From Bacteroidota bacterium (GTDB taxonomy: Bacteria; Bacteroidota; Bacteroidia; M30B66), in assembly GCA_947460255.1 (NCBI GenBank), contig CANHIS010000015.1, forward strand, positions 1-53,996: DNA of 53,996 nt. Reading direction: 5' to 3'. Position numbers and translations under genes: made by a program. How positions within the stretch are numbered: the stretch's first letter is position 1; every line of letters starts with the position of its first letter. Below, in pieces: positions 1 to 8,679 of this stretch. The notes under the pieces were generated by a model. That model was not told where the DNA came from and searched no databases. It saw only the letters and a program-made list of their open reading frames with translations.

Positions 1-1390
1 CATTGATCATCCATTTGGTGTGCGGATCCACTTGCCACTGGAAGTAGTTTCCTGAAGTAGAAACTGTTTGATTGATCTGGCGAAGAAATCCTGGGTACAA
101 ATCGGCAACTTGGTTGCGTGAAAATTCAGAACCCATCAGCAAAACCGATTTCATTTTCGACCAACGAAAACTAAATTGAACACCGGTTGCCAACGATAAA
201 TCTGAGGAATTGCCATACTGCTTTTCAGGAAACGCACTCAATGAACTACCGTAATAAGATTCTCGATTTGTAAGTTGTACCGATCCGTAAGTGGCTGCTT
301 TCCACCGATCGTTGGGTTGGTTGTATTCGTAAGAAACATCGGTGCCGAAAACGGTATGATTAGCCATTTCTGAAACACGACTTTGATGCGGAAGTAATTG
401 CAAATCTGAGCCTCCTCTGCGGGCATCTTGAATAAATCTAGTGCTCATTGCCAACCTCGACCGATCATTAGGTCGATGAAAAAAGTTTGTACCAAGCACT
501 ACATTTTCAAGTTGTGGGATTTCAGAAAATCCGTCTTTCGATGCGTCCCATGCTGCACGATCTCTGTGTGCAATAAATCCTGAAATACCCGATTTGCCCG
601 ATTTCGATACACACGACCCATTCAAGAATCCATAGAAATCTGGCTTGTCGAAATGCGTTAAAGCATAGGAACTTCCTGCTGTCCAGCCATTTTCAATTGG
701 ATCCTTGGTGATGATGTTGATCGTTCCTGCAATTGCATTCCCACCGAAAAGCACCGAACCACCGCCGCGCATCACTTCCACACGATCAATCATAGCTGGC
801 GGAATTTGCTCCAATCCATACACGCTACTCAAAGCGCTATACACTGGGCGACTGTTGATGAGAACCTGCGTATAAGCACCTGGCAATCCGTTCATTCTAA
901 CGCTGCTAAATCCACAATTCTGACAATTATTTTCAACTCTCAATCCAGGTGAAAAGCGCAAACCTTCGTTTAAACTCACACTTTGCGTGGTTTCGAAAAG
1001 TTTACTGTCTAAAACATCAATTAAAATGGGGGCATCACGAAGATTGATTGGCTGTCGATTCGCCGAAATAACCATCGGTTGCAAATCGAACTGCGATGGT
1101 TCAAGCTGAATGAGAAGTTTTTCTTGGGCTGTAATTTCCCTTCGGGGAAGCAGTGCATCCGTGTAACCGATTGCCTTTACCACCAATGTGTCATTTTGCA
1201 AGTTTGAACATGGCATGGTAAAATTTCCGTTACCATCGGATTGACTGCCCAAGCGAGCTTTTTTCCAATACAAAACAGCAAACGGAATCACTTCATTGTT
1301 AGAATCTTTGATTTTGCCTTCAACCAAACATTGAGTAAATGCTTGTGAAACAGTGTTTAAACAAATCAAAAATGTGAACAATAATTTCAT
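1..1390 (-). CDS. TonB-dependent receptor, C-terminus cut off by the window edge
   Basis: Partial outer-membrane receptor; about 463 codons are visible and the barrel continues past base 1. The start is the ATG at 1388-1390, followed by a signal peptide (MKLLFTFLICLNTVSQAF). Next comes a carboxypeptidase-regulatory-like beta-sandwich (about residues 20-85), then a TonB plug (about 105-240) with recognisable plug motifs: IDRVEVMRGGGSVLFGGNAI and AGTINIITKDP. The rest is beta-barrel sequence. The plug carries a C-x-x-C pair (NCQNCGF). Such receptors take up metal chelates, vitamins or oligosaccharides using TonB energy; the substrate cannot be read here. A TAnnTTCG promoter element lies 4 bases before the start codon. 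I see no partner SusD-like gene in the window. Family call is confident, substrate unknown. Confidence 0.92.
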   Translation of the reverse strand, partial: MKLLFTFLICLNTVSQAFTQCLVEGKIKDSNNEVIPFAVLYWKKARLGSQSDGNGNFTMPCSNLQNDTLVVKAIGYTDALLPRREITAQEKLLIQLEPSQFDLQPMVISANRQPINLRDAPILIDVLDSKLFETTQSVSLNEGLRFSPGLRVENNCQNCGFSSVRMNGLPGAYTQVLINSRPVYSALSSVYGLEQIPPAMIDRVEVMRGGGSVLFGGNAIAGTINIITKDPIENGWTAGSSYALTHFDKPDFYGFLNGSCVSKSGKSGISGFIAHRDRAAWDASKDGFSEIPQLENVVLGTNFFHRPNDRSRLAMSTRFIQDARRGGSDLQLLPHQSRVSEMANHTVFGTDVSYEYNQPNDRWKAATYGSVQLTNRESYYGSSLSAFPEKQYGNSSDLSLATGVQFSFRWSKMKSVLLMGSEFSRNQVADLYPGFLRQINQTVSTSGNYFQWQVDPHTKWMIN

Positions 1391-1394
1391 GAAT

Positions 1395-1402
1395 CGAAAT
1401 TA
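1395..1402 (-). promoter_or_regulatory. -7 promoter element (TAATTTCG) of the TonB receptor gene
   Basis: On the minus strand TAATTTCG matches the Bacteroidota -7 element TAnnTTTG with one C. Only 4 bases separate it from the ATG at 1390, which would leave almost no 5' leader. No clear -33 TTG element is seen. Confidence 0.45.
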
Positions 1403-1452
1403 ACCAAATCGAAACAATAATTTAGGGTTGTCTAAAAATAAATTTTCGACAA

Positions 1453-1475
1453 TAAAAAAGCGACCCGAAAGTCGC
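1453..1475 (-). terminator. Rho-independent terminator of the LOG-family gene
   Basis: On the minus strand the sequence reads GCGAC, a six-base loop, GTCGC, then TTTTTTA. A GC-rich 5-bp stem followed directly by six T residues is a typical intrinsic terminator. It starts 24 bases after the stop codon of the LOG-family gene and points the same way. Confidence 0.75.
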
Positions 1476-1498
1476 CTTCAATATAAAATCCGATCAGA

Positions 1499-2224
1499 CT
1501 AGAAATTCGGTCTGAACATGTATTTGTTGTAGAATTCGTTGATCACTTGAACTGCTTCATCGCCAGTATCTACTATTGAGAAGAGATTTAGGTCTTCGGC
1601 ACTGATGAATGGATTTTCGCGAAGTTGTTGTTCTTTAATCCATTCTACCAATCCGCCCCAGAATTTTTTACCTACCAAAACAAGCGGAAAACGTGCGATC
1701 TTATTGGTTTGAATCAATGTGATTGCTTCGAAAAATTCATCCAATGTTCCGAAGCCTCCTGGCATGATGATGAAGCCTTGGGCATATTTCATAAACATCA
1801 CTTTTCGAACGAAGAAATAATCGAAGTTGATGATTTTATCGCGGTCGATATACTTGTTGCCTTCTTGTTCGTGAGGGAGTACAATGTTCAAGCCTACCGA
1901 TTTTCCACCTCCGCGGTGAGCGCCTTTGTTGCCAGCTTCCATAATTCCAGGGCCGCCACCTGTAATGATTCCATAACCTTCTTTGGTCAGTTTGAATGCA
2001 ATTTCTTCAGCTAGAATGTAATCAGGATGATCTGGCTTTGTGCGTGCCGATCCGAAAATCGAAACGCAAGGACCAATTTTACCAAGCTTTTCAAAGGCCT
2101 CCACGAATTCTGCCATGATCTTAAAGATCTGCCAGGAGTTTGTGGTTTTAATTTCGAATGCGTCTTTTTCTTTGAAGGCCTCTATGATTTTGTCTTCATG
2201 GCCTCTTTTGTTGAGATTATCCAT
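1499..2224 (-). CDS. LOG-family protein (TIGR00730-type, probable nucleotide 5'-monophosphate phosphoribohydrolase)
   Basis: Cytosolic Rossmann-like protein of 241 residues. It carries both hallmarks of the LOG (Lonely Guy, formerly 'lysine decarboxylase-like') family: GGGPGIMEAGNKGA near residue 90 and PGGFGTLDEFFEAIT near residue 155, which fits the PGGxGTxxE signature. Family members cleave the N-glycosidic bond of nucleoside monophosphates, for example cytokinin riboside monophosphate; substrate range in bacteria is broad and the exact one is not evident. The first 45 residues are a charged extension ahead of the core, common in the longer bacterial subgroup. It lies 65 bases downstream of uvrA on the same strand and has its own terminator. 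Older annotations as lysine decarboxylase should be ignored. Confidence 0.9.
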   Translation of the reverse strand: MDNLNKRGHEDKIIEAFKEKDAFEIKTTNSWQIFKIMAEFVEAFEKLGKIGPCVSIFGSARTKPDHPDYILAEEIAFKLTKEGYGIITGGGPGIMEAGNKGAHRGGGKSVGLNIVLPHEQEGNKYIDRDKIINFDYFFVRKVMFMKYAQGFIIMPGGFGTLDEFFEAITLIQTNKIARFPLVLVGKKFWGGLVEWIKEQQLRENPFISAEDLNLFSIVDTGDEAVQVINEFYNKYMFRPNF

Positions 2225-2289
2225 TTATATGTAATGAGTTATTTCGAGTAATGCGGCAAAATATGCAAAAATGATTGAATTAACACCAA

Positions 2290-5142
2290 TTAGCTTTTCA
2301 CTTCTAGTGCTAACTCTTGTTTTAAGAAGTGAGCAGTGAAGCTTTTCTTGTTTTTCGCTACTTCCTCAGGCGTGCCGCTCACAAGTAGTTGTCCGCCGCG
2401 TTCGCCACCTTCTGGGCCCATATCAATGATGTAGTCTGCCACCTTGATGATGTCGAGGTTGTGTTCTATGATAACAACAGAATTCCCTTTGTCTACAAGC
2501 TTTTGCAGAACACCCAACAGCACTCGAATGTCTTCGAAATGCAAACCTGTGGTTGGCTCATCGAGTATGAAAAGCGTTTGGCCGGTGTCTTTTCGGCTTA
2601 ATTCGGTAGCCAATTTTACGCGTTGGGCTTCGCCGCCAGAAAGCGTTGTTGAAGATTGACCAAGTGCGATATAGCCCAAACCAACATCATTCAACGTCTT
2701 GATTTTGTGCAAGATTGTTGGAATGTGATCGAAGAATTCCACGGCTTGTTCGATGGTCATGTTCAATACATCGGAAATCGATTTTCCTTTGTACCGAATT
2801 TCCAAGGTTTCGCGGTTGTATCTTTTTCCCTGGCAAGCAGGACATTGCACATAAACGTCGGGAAGGAAATTCATTTCAATCACCTTCATTCCGCCACCAG
2901 AGCAGGTTTCGCAGCGACCACCTTTTACATTAAAACTGAATCGGCCAGGTTTGTAACCTCTGATCGCGGCTTCTGGCATGGATGCAAACAATGTTCGGAT
3001 GTCTGAGAAAACTCCAGTGTAAGTTGCTGGATTTGAGCGTGGTGTGCGGCCAATCGGACTTTGATCAATATCGATCACCTTGTCGATGTGCGCCAAGCCA
3101 TCAATCTTCTTGTATGGAAGCGGTTCTTTGTGCGCGTTGAAGAAATATTTGTTCAGCGCCGGGAAGAGCGTTTCATTGATCAAAGTTGATTTTCCACTTC
3201 CTGAAACGCCTGTTACGCAAACCAACATGCCAAGTGGAATTTCGACGGTAACGTTTTTCAGGTTGTTTCCAGTGGCTTTGTGCACGACAAGCTTCTTTCC
3301 GTTTCCTTCGCGGCGTTTTTCTGGAATCTCAATTTCGCGCTCACGGCGGATATAGGCAGCAGTAAGCGAATCTCCACTTACGATACTCTCAGGTGTGCCT
3401 TCCGCAACCACGCGCCCTCCATGAATTCCGGCTCCGGGACCGATATCAATCACATGGTCGGCTGCCATGATCATGTCTTTGTCGTGTTCCACTACGATAA
3501 CGGAATTTCCAGCATCGCGTAAATCCTGCAAAGCCTTGATAAGCTTCACGTTATCGCGTTGATGAAGTCCGATGGAAGGCTCATCTAGAATGTATAATAC
3601 GCCCACGAGTTTCGACCCAATTTGTGTGGCCAAACGGATTCGTTGCGCCTCACCACCAGACAGCGATCCCGCGCTGCGGTTAACGGTAAGATAATCCAGA
3701 CCAACTTCCATCAAGAAGCCGAGGCGTGTTCTGATTTCTTTGAGCACTTCATGGGCAATCGCTTTTTGGCGACCTTCCATATTGTCTTCAATACCATTAA
3801 ACCATTCTAGCAGACTACCGATGTCTTCGCGGGCGAGTTCTGCTATATTTTTTTCACCAACCTTAAACCAAAGTGCTTGTTTTTTAAGTCGATCGCCATG
3901 ACAATCGGTACAAACAACATTGTTCATGTATTCGTCGGCCCAGTTTTTTCCAGAACCTTCTTTAGCATCTTCGTGCTGATCTGCAATGAAATTCACAATC
4001 CCATTGAACTGCGTGGCATAACCAGAATTGTTGTACGACGGATTCTTGATTTTTAGAATTTCCTCCGTTCCATAAAGGATTGCGTTAAGCGCTTCTTCAT
4101 CAATTTCTCCAACCGGATCTTCGAGTTTGAAACCATATTTCTCGGCGATGGCTTCTACTTGAGCGAAAATCCAATTGTTTTTGTACTCACCAAGTGGCTG
4201 AATTCCACCTTTTTTGAGACTTTTCTTTGGATCTGGAATGATTTTTTTCAGATCCACTTGTGCAATTTCACCCAAACCGTGGCATTTCGGACAAGCACCG
4301 TAAGGCGAGTTGAATGAGAAGAGATTTGGCGCGGGCTCGTCGTACGAAATGCCTGTTGTTGGGCACATTAAGTAACGACTGTAGTGGCGTAGAACGTCAT
4401 CGTCGGTGTCGAGCACCATCATAGATCCTTTACCATGTTTCATGGCAAGTTTCAAAGATTCGGCAATTCGTTGCTTTTGATTTTCAGAGACTTCTATACG
4501 GTCAATTACAATTTCAATGTCGTGGATTTTGTAACGATCCACTTTCATTCCGAAGGTGATGTCTGCGATTTTTCCGTCTACACGAACTTTCAAAAATCCT
4601 TGTTTACGAATTTGTTCGAAGAGCTCGCGGTAGTGTCCTTTGCGGCCTCTAACGACTGGTGCGAGCAGTGCGATCCGTTTGCCCTCAGATACCTTCAAGA
4701 TAAGATCAAGGATCTGTTGCTCGGTGTAGCGCACCATTTTCTCACCTGTTTCGTAAGAATAGGCTTCCCCGGCACGGGCAAAAAGCAAACGCATGAAGTC
4801 ATAGATTTCGGTGATTGTTCCAACCGTAGATCTTGGATTTTTACCCGTTGTTTTTTGTTCGATTGAAATTACTGGACTTAATCCTGTAATTCGATCCACA
4901 TCGGGGCGTTCCATGCTTCCGAGGAACTGTCGGGCATAAGCCGAAAAACTTTCAATGTAACGACGCTGACCTTCAGCATACAAGGTATCGAAGGCGAGCG
5001 AAGATTTCCCGCTTCCACTTAAACCAGTAATTACGACCAGTTTATTTCTGGGAATGGTAATGTCGATGTTTTTCAGGTTATGCTCTCTGGCACCGAAAAT
5101 TTCGATTTTGCTTTCCCCGTTTATGTCTGCAGATTTCATCAT
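2290..5142 (-). CDS. uvrA: Excinuclease ABC subunit UvrA
   Basis: DNA-damage recognition ATPase of nucleotide excision repair, about 950 residues, the usual length for UvrA. Visible in order: first Walker A GLSGSGKSSLAFDTL near residue 40; a C-x-x-C zinc module (CPKCHGLGEI, CTDCHGDRL); first ABC signature LSGGEAQRIRLA; second Walker A GVSGSGKSTLINETL; a second zinc module (CETCSGGG, CPACQGKRYNRETLEIRY); second signature LSGGEAQRVKLA; and the final Walker B ILDEPTTGLHFEDI. The frame is open up to a TTG at 5157, but that TTG overlaps the promoter -7 element at 5155-5162, so the ATG at 5142 (or the adjacent ATG at 5139) is preferred. Monocistronic in appearance, divergent from the aspartyl protease gene. 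Confidence 0.98.
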   Translation of the reverse strand: MMKSADINGESKIEIFGAREHNLKNIDITIPRNKLVVITGLSGSGKSSLAFDTLYAEGQRRYIESFSAYARQFLGSMERPDVDRITGLSPVISIEQKTTGKNPRSTVGTITEIYDFMRLLFARAGEAYSYETGEKMVRYTEQQILDLILKVSEGKRIALLAPVVRGRKGHYRELFEQIRKQGFLKVRVDGKIADITFGMKVDRYKIHDIEIVIDRIEVSENQKQRIAESLKLAMKHGKGSMMVLDTDDDVLRHYSRYLMCPTTGISYDEPAPNLFSFNSPYGACPKCHGLGEIAQVDLKKIIPDPKKSLKKGGIQPLGEYKNNWIFAQVEAIAEKYGFKLEDPVGEIDEEALNAILYGTEEILKIKNPSYNNSGYATQFNGIVNFIADQHEDAKEGSGKNWADEYMNNVVCTDCHGDRLKKQALWFKVGEKNIAELAREDIGSLLEWFNGIEDNMEGRQKAIAHEVLKEIRTRLGFLMEVGLDYLTVNRSAGSLSGGEAQRIRLATQIGSKLVGVLYILDEPSIGLHQRDNVKLIKALQDLRDAGNSVIVVEHDKDMIMAADHVIDIGPGAGIHGGRVVAEGTPESIVSGDSLTAAYIRREREIEIPEKRREGNGKKLVVHKATGNNLKNVTVEIPLGMLVCVTGVSGSGKSTLINETLFPALNKYFFNAHKEPLPYKKIDGLAHIDKVIDIDQSPIGRTPRSNPATYTGVFSDIRTLFASMPEAAIRGYKPGRFSFNVKGGRCETCSGGGMKVIEMNFLPDVYVQCPACQGKRYNRETLEIRYKGKSISDVLNMTIEQAVEFFDHIPTILHKIKTLNDVGLGYIALGQSSTTLSGGEAQRVKLATELSRKDTGQTLFILDEPTTGLHFEDIRVLLGVLQKLVDKGNSVVIIEHNLDIIKVADYIIDMGPEGGERGGQLLVSGTPEEVAKNKKSFTAHFLKQELALEVKS

Positions 5143-5154
5143 TGTTACGAACCG

Positions 5155-5162
5155 CAAAAGTA
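5155..5162 (-). promoter_or_regulatory. -7 promoter element (TACTTTTG) of uvrA
   Basis: Exact match to TAnnTTTG on the minus strand, 12 bases upstream of the ATG at 5142. It rules out the in-frame TTG at 5157 as the start. No obvious -33 element. Confidence 0.55.
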
Positions 5163-5209
5163 GCGATTTGTTGCGGCAGGAAGCAGGTTTTCCTGAGGTA
5201 AAATGTTCT

Positions 5210-5217
5210 TATATTCG
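5210..5217 (+). promoter_or_regulatory. -7 promoter element (TATATTCG) of the protease/CBM48 operon
   Basis: TAnnTTCG variant of the Bacteroidota -7 element, with 6 bases to the ATG at 5224. It supports the ATG at 5224 over the earlier in-frame ATG at 5203. Confidence 0.45.
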
Positions 5218-5223
5218 CGATGT

Positions 5224-6207
5224 ATGCGAAAGCTCGCTATTCTTTTGATTTTCACCATGCTGTGTAGTTGGAATCTCTTGTCGGAAGAGGAGCCAGAACC
5301 CGCTGTGGCTAAATTGAAGCGAATAAAACTTTCCGAATTTTCCGATCCTTTGCCTGTTTGGGAAACGGATCGTGTTCGATTACCCTTTCGTTTTGCAGGA
5401 AATCTGATTTTGGTTCAAGTGAAAACCGATTCTTTGGTGGGCGATTTCATTTTGGATACCGGAGCTCCGCATTTGGTACTAAACAAAACTTACTTTAGAA
5501 ATTACCCGATGTACGGGGAAATAATGGCAGCAGGAATAACTGGATCTGCTGGAACTGGATCTCAAACCCGCGTTGGAAAACTTGATTTTGGTGGTTTGCA
5601 TTTCGACAATGTGGATGCTGATGTTGTTTCTCTAGGTCATCTAGAATCTCAAAGAGGAACGAAGATTTTAGGATTGATTGGACTGAATCTGCTCAAGAAA
5701 CTTGAACTGACAATCGATTTCGATGAAGGAACACTTGAGTTTGTTCGAATCAATCGACAAGGTGATGCTGTTGACAGATTGATGCAAAAGCCAGACAGTT
5801 TGGCCATGGAACTTCGAATGACGGGAGATTTTAGGTTGATTTACCTCAATGGTTCTGTAGGAGGGAAGATGTTGCAGTTTTGTTTAGATACAGGCGCAGA
5901 AACCAATGTGCTTCATAGTGAATTGAACAACAAGGTGATGCAGCAGGTAAAGCTTTTGCGTACGGCCAATGTTTCTGGAAGTGGCGCCAAGAAAAGTGAA
6001 GCATTAATTGGTCGACTCAATCTACTCACGATGAGTTGTGGTGATTATTCAGCTTTAACAACAAGTGTAATGAACATCAGTGCTTTGCGAGAAGTTTACG
6101 AAGAAAGTATTGATGGGATTTTGGGGATGGACTTTTTATATCGGCATGGAAAAATGCTGATCAATATGAACAAAGGCAAAGTGTTTTTATGGAAAAGGGC
6201 AGAGTAA
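5224..6207 (+). CDS. Exported retropepsin-like aspartyl protease with two DTG domains
   Basis: A 327-residue protein starting with a signal peptide (MRKLAILLIFTMLCSW, cleavage near residue 20). It has two tandem retropepsin-like domains. The first has FILDTGAPHLVL (DTG at residues 78-80) and a GLIGLNLL flap-closing motif near 150. The second has FCLDTGAETNVL (DTG at 222-224) and GILGMDFL near 306. Both catalytic aspartates are therefore present in one chain, which could fold like a pepsin-type pseudodimer. This arrangement resembles Bacteroidota proteins annotated as aspartyl protease (Asp_protease_2). The periplasm or cell surface is the likely site; substrate unknown. Its last 19 bases overlap the start of the CBM48-repeat gene, so the two are very probably co-translated. 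Confidence 0.88.
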   Translation: MRKLAILLIFTMLCSWNLLSEEEPEPAVAKLKRIKLSEFSDPLPVWETDRVRLPFRFAGNLILVQVKTDSLVGDFILDTGAPHLVLNKTYFRNYPMYGEIMAAGITGSAGTGSQTRVGKLDFGGLHFDNVDADVVSLGHLESQRGTKILGLIGLNLLKKLELTIDFDEGTLEFVRINRQGDAVDRLMQKPDSLAMELRMTGDFRLIYLNGSVGGKMLQFCLDTGAETNVLHSELNNKVMQQVKLLRTANVSGSGAKKSEALIGRLNLLTMSCGDYSALTTSVMNISALREVYEESIDGILGMDFLYRHGKMLINMNKGKVFLWKRAE

Positions 6208-7643
6208 TCAAGTTGGCTTTGGTGTTGATGGTTTTGAGTTTGCCGTTTGTTTCGGTGGCTCAAACAAGCCCTCAATGCACTGTTGAGAATGGAAAAATGG
6301 TCATTCGAGTTCCTGAAAACTTTACCGAAAATGTGTTAGACAGCTTGCTTTCTGATTTCAACCTGGAGCAAAAAGAATTTCGCTTGTCGCTTGAATCGGG
6401 CAATTGGTCATATTTCGAAAAGCTAGGTTGGAAGATTAAAAAACGCAATCGGAAGGGCATTGTATTGTCGAAGGAAATTGAAAGTTCTGACAACAATGAG
6501 TCGAATTTCTGGACGTGGGATTTCAAGCCGAAAACTAAGTTTGAGTTGCAGCCGGGCATTCCATTCATGACTGAAGCTTATGGAGTGAATCGTTTTGAGA
6601 AAAAGCCTGGTGTAATTACGTTGAACGATTCAACGGCATTGTTCATTTTACGCGGAAAGCAAGATGCTCAGCAGGTTTATTTGTCGGGATCATTTAATAA
6701 TTGGTCGGTGTTGGAAGAAAAAATGACACGCACCGATTCTGGCTGGGTTGCAGTGCGTTCCATGAAGAAGGGGAAGCACCTGTACAAGTTTATCGTTGAT
6801 GGGAAATGGAAAGAGGATTCATCGAACAAACTGCGTGAAAGCGATGGTTACCTAGGAAATAATTCGGTGTATTATCAACCTAACCACCGTTTTTATCTCA
6901 AGGGAAACCTGCAAAAAGAAACATTTTATGTGACGGGATCTTTCTGCAATTGGAAGGAAGGTGAAATTGCGATGACCAAAACCTCAGATGGATGGTTCAA
7001 GCATATTTACATCCAAGAAGGATCCTATCAATACAAGTTTCACTCTGGAAATTTTTGGATATATGATGAATTGAATCCGGTTAAAGCCGACGATTTGGCC
7101 GGTGGTTTCAATTCAGTTCTTGTGTTGGGTGATGGGCAAAGATTCTTTTTAGAAGGCTTCGAAAACGCCAAGCAAGTTTTTTTAACAGGAAGTTTCAATG
7201 ATTGGAATGAAGGCGAACTTCAGATGAAACGGGTAGAAGGCGGTTGGGCTTTGGATTATGTAATCGGACCTGGTGATCACCAGTACAAATTCATTGTAGA
7301 TGGCTCATGGATTACCGATCCGAAGAATTCTATGTTGATCACAGATGATCTTGGGAACACCAATTCAGTATTCATTCACAAACCGAATCACACATTTCAA
7401 TTGTCGGGATTTCCAGAAGCTCAGCAAGTGATTTTGTCGGGTACATTTAACAATTGGGCGGAAAAGGGTTATGTGATGAAGCGGGTAGGAGACACTTGGG
7501 AATTGGCGGTTTATTTATTGCCAGGAAAGCATCAATACAAGTTCATTGTTGATGGCGTTTGGATTACAGATCCAGTCAATCCGTTATGGGAAGAAAACGA
7601 ACACTCAACAGGTAATTCAATTTATTGGCAAACGCCCGAATAA
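6189..7643 (+). CDS. Exported protein with four tandem glycogen-binding (CBM48/AMPK-type) domains
   Basis: A 484-residue protein with a signal peptide (residues 1-25, ending PFVSVAQ), a poorly conserved N-terminal region (26-145), and four repeats of about 80 residues at roughly 150-229, 233-313, 316-397 and 401-482. Each repeat has a V-x-L-S-G-S-F-N-N-W-like strand (163-172, 246-255, 330-339, 414-423) and a Y-K-F-I-V-D-G-x-W strand (near 199, 282, 366, 450), as in AMPK beta-subunit and isoamylase N-terminal glycogen-binding domains. Repeat 2 is degenerate (HSGNFW instead of VDGxW). No catalytic domain is attached. It may bind alpha-glucan outside the cytoplasm, or be a scaffold; ligand is inferred from the fold only. 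The start overlaps the upstream protease gene by 19 bases. Its stop is one base from the convergent transglycosylase stop. Confidence 0.88.
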   Translation: MEKGRVIKLALVLMVLSLPFVSVAQTSPQCTVENGKMVIRVPENFTENVLDSLLSDFNLEQKEFRLSLESGNWSYFEKLGWKIKKRNRKGIVLSKEIESSDNNESNFWTWDFKPKTKFELQPGIPFMTEAYGVNRFEKKPGVITLNDSTALFILRGKQDAQQVYLSGSFNNWSVLEEKMTRTDSGWVAVRSMKKGKHLYKFIVDGKWKEDSSNKLRESDGYLGNNSVYYQPNHRFYLKGNLQKETFYVTGSFCNWKEGEIAMTKTSDGWFKHIYIQEGSYQYKFHSGNFWIYDELNPVKADDLAGGFNSVLVLGDGQRFFLEGFENAKQVFLTGSFNDWNEGELQMKRVEGGWALDYVIGPGDHQYKFIVDGSWITDPKNSMLITDDLGNTNSVFIHKPNHTFQLSGFPEAQQVILSGTFNNWAEKGYVMKRVGDTWELAVYLLPGKHQYKFIVDGVWITDPVNPLWEENEHSTGNSIYWQTPE

Positions 7644-7644
7644 T

Positions 7645-8679
7645 TTATTTCGGAAGGATGGTATCTTGAATCGGTTGTTCAGGATTTAAGGTTTCAACTT
7701 CCTTCAGCAATTCCTTGTAATTCATTACAGACTCATGCGGGATTTTGATATTGTAAACCTTCTTGTCGGGATTGGTAAGCTTATCCGTTCTTAACCAAGG
7801 GTTGTAATACTTCAGCATTTTGTAATTTGTTCCATGCTGCTCAGCAAATTGAGTCAAATTGCTGATGGTTGAATCTACCTTGGTGAATTTTCCCGGTAGG
7901 GGAGAATACAAATCTTTTTTACGCAATACGAAACCATAATCTTGTGGCTTGGAGAGAATTTCCTTCATGGCCAAAACGCGAAAAACGTAGCGACCAGTTT
8001 CTTCATTGAGCAAAAGATCATAATATGATTTTACATTCTGTCGGGCGATTTGTCTTTGAATTCCATTGATTCCTAAATTGAAAGATGCTGCAACCAAAGT
8101 CCAATTGCCTAGTTCTTTATAGGCTTGTTTGAAAAATTTGCATGCCGCTTCTGTCGATTTTTCGGGATGATAACGTTCGTCGATTTCTTCGTTTATAGTG
8201 AGTCCGAAAGCTTCTGCGGTGGATGGAATAAATTGCCAAAATCCAGCGGCACCTTTGGAAGACACATTATGAGTAAAGCCACTTTCAACCACTGCGAGGT
8301 ATTTGAAATCGTCGGGAATGTTATTTTTTCGAAGTATACCTGAAATGATCGGCAACCAGCGGTTGGATCTTTTGGCTAACAATATGGTTTGAGATTGCCA
8401 ATAAGTGTTCACCAAGAATTCACGGTCTATTCTTTCTCTCACTTCAAAATCTTGCAATGGAACTGGATCTCCTGCGAAGTTCAAATCGTGAGGAACGTTC
8501 ACTGAGTAGATTCGATAATGGTCTTTGAAATATTTCTGGTATTGATCGTCGTCGGAGTCAACCTTACCAGAAAAGCTAAACAGGCGAATAATGCCTAGCA
8601 TCCCCAGTAAAAAAACGAAGGCAAAAACCAGTTTGTAAAACGGCGCTGGGATTTTATTGAAGATTTTTAATGGCTTCAA
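7645..8679 (-). CDS. Membrane-anchored lytic transglycosylase (MltD-like, SLT domain)
   Basis: A 344-residue murein lytic transglycosylase. An N-terminal membrane anchor (about residues 16-35) precedes the SLT domain. The catalytic glutamate is E132 in LAVVESGF, followed by the family motifs GAAGFWQFIPSTAEAFGL and AASFNLGINGIQRQ. The C-terminal 65 residues (ISNLTQFAEQHGTNYKML through NIKIPHES) look like a LysM-type peptidoglycan-binding module, as in MltD relatives of Bacteroidota. The enzyme cleaves glycan strands with 1,6-anhydro-MurNAc formation in the periplasm. It is the last gene of the exopolysaccharide operon, its ATG overlapping the preceding stop by 4 bases, which suggests it opens the wall for polysaccharide export or septal remodelling. 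Confidence 0.9.
   Translation of the reverse strand: MKPLKIFNKIPAPFYKLVFAFVFLLGMLGIIRLFSFSGKVDSDDDQYQKYFKDHYRIYSVNVPHDLNFAGDPVPLQDFEVRERIDREFLVNTYWQSQTILLAKRSNRWLPIISGILRKNNIPDDFKYLAVVESGFTHNVSSKGAAGFWQFIPSTAEAFGLTINEEIDERYHPEKSTEAACKFFKQAYKELGNWTLVAASFNLGINGIQRQIARQNVKSYYDLLLNEETGRYVFRVLAMKEILSKPQDYGFVLRKKDLYSPLPGKFTKVDSTISNLTQFAEQHGTNYKMLKYYNPWLRTDKLTNPDKKVYNIKIPHESVMNYKELLKEVETLNPEQPIQDTILPK

Noticed and set aside
2225-2289. Promoter for the LOG-family gene (TATTTTGC)
   Set aside because: It lacks the full TAnnTTTG pattern and there is no -33 element at a fitting distance.
7634-7653. CCGAATAATTTATTTCGG as a bidirectional terminator between convergent stops
   Set aside because: Only a 5-bp outer stem with an AT-rich, imperfect centre and no T tract on either side.
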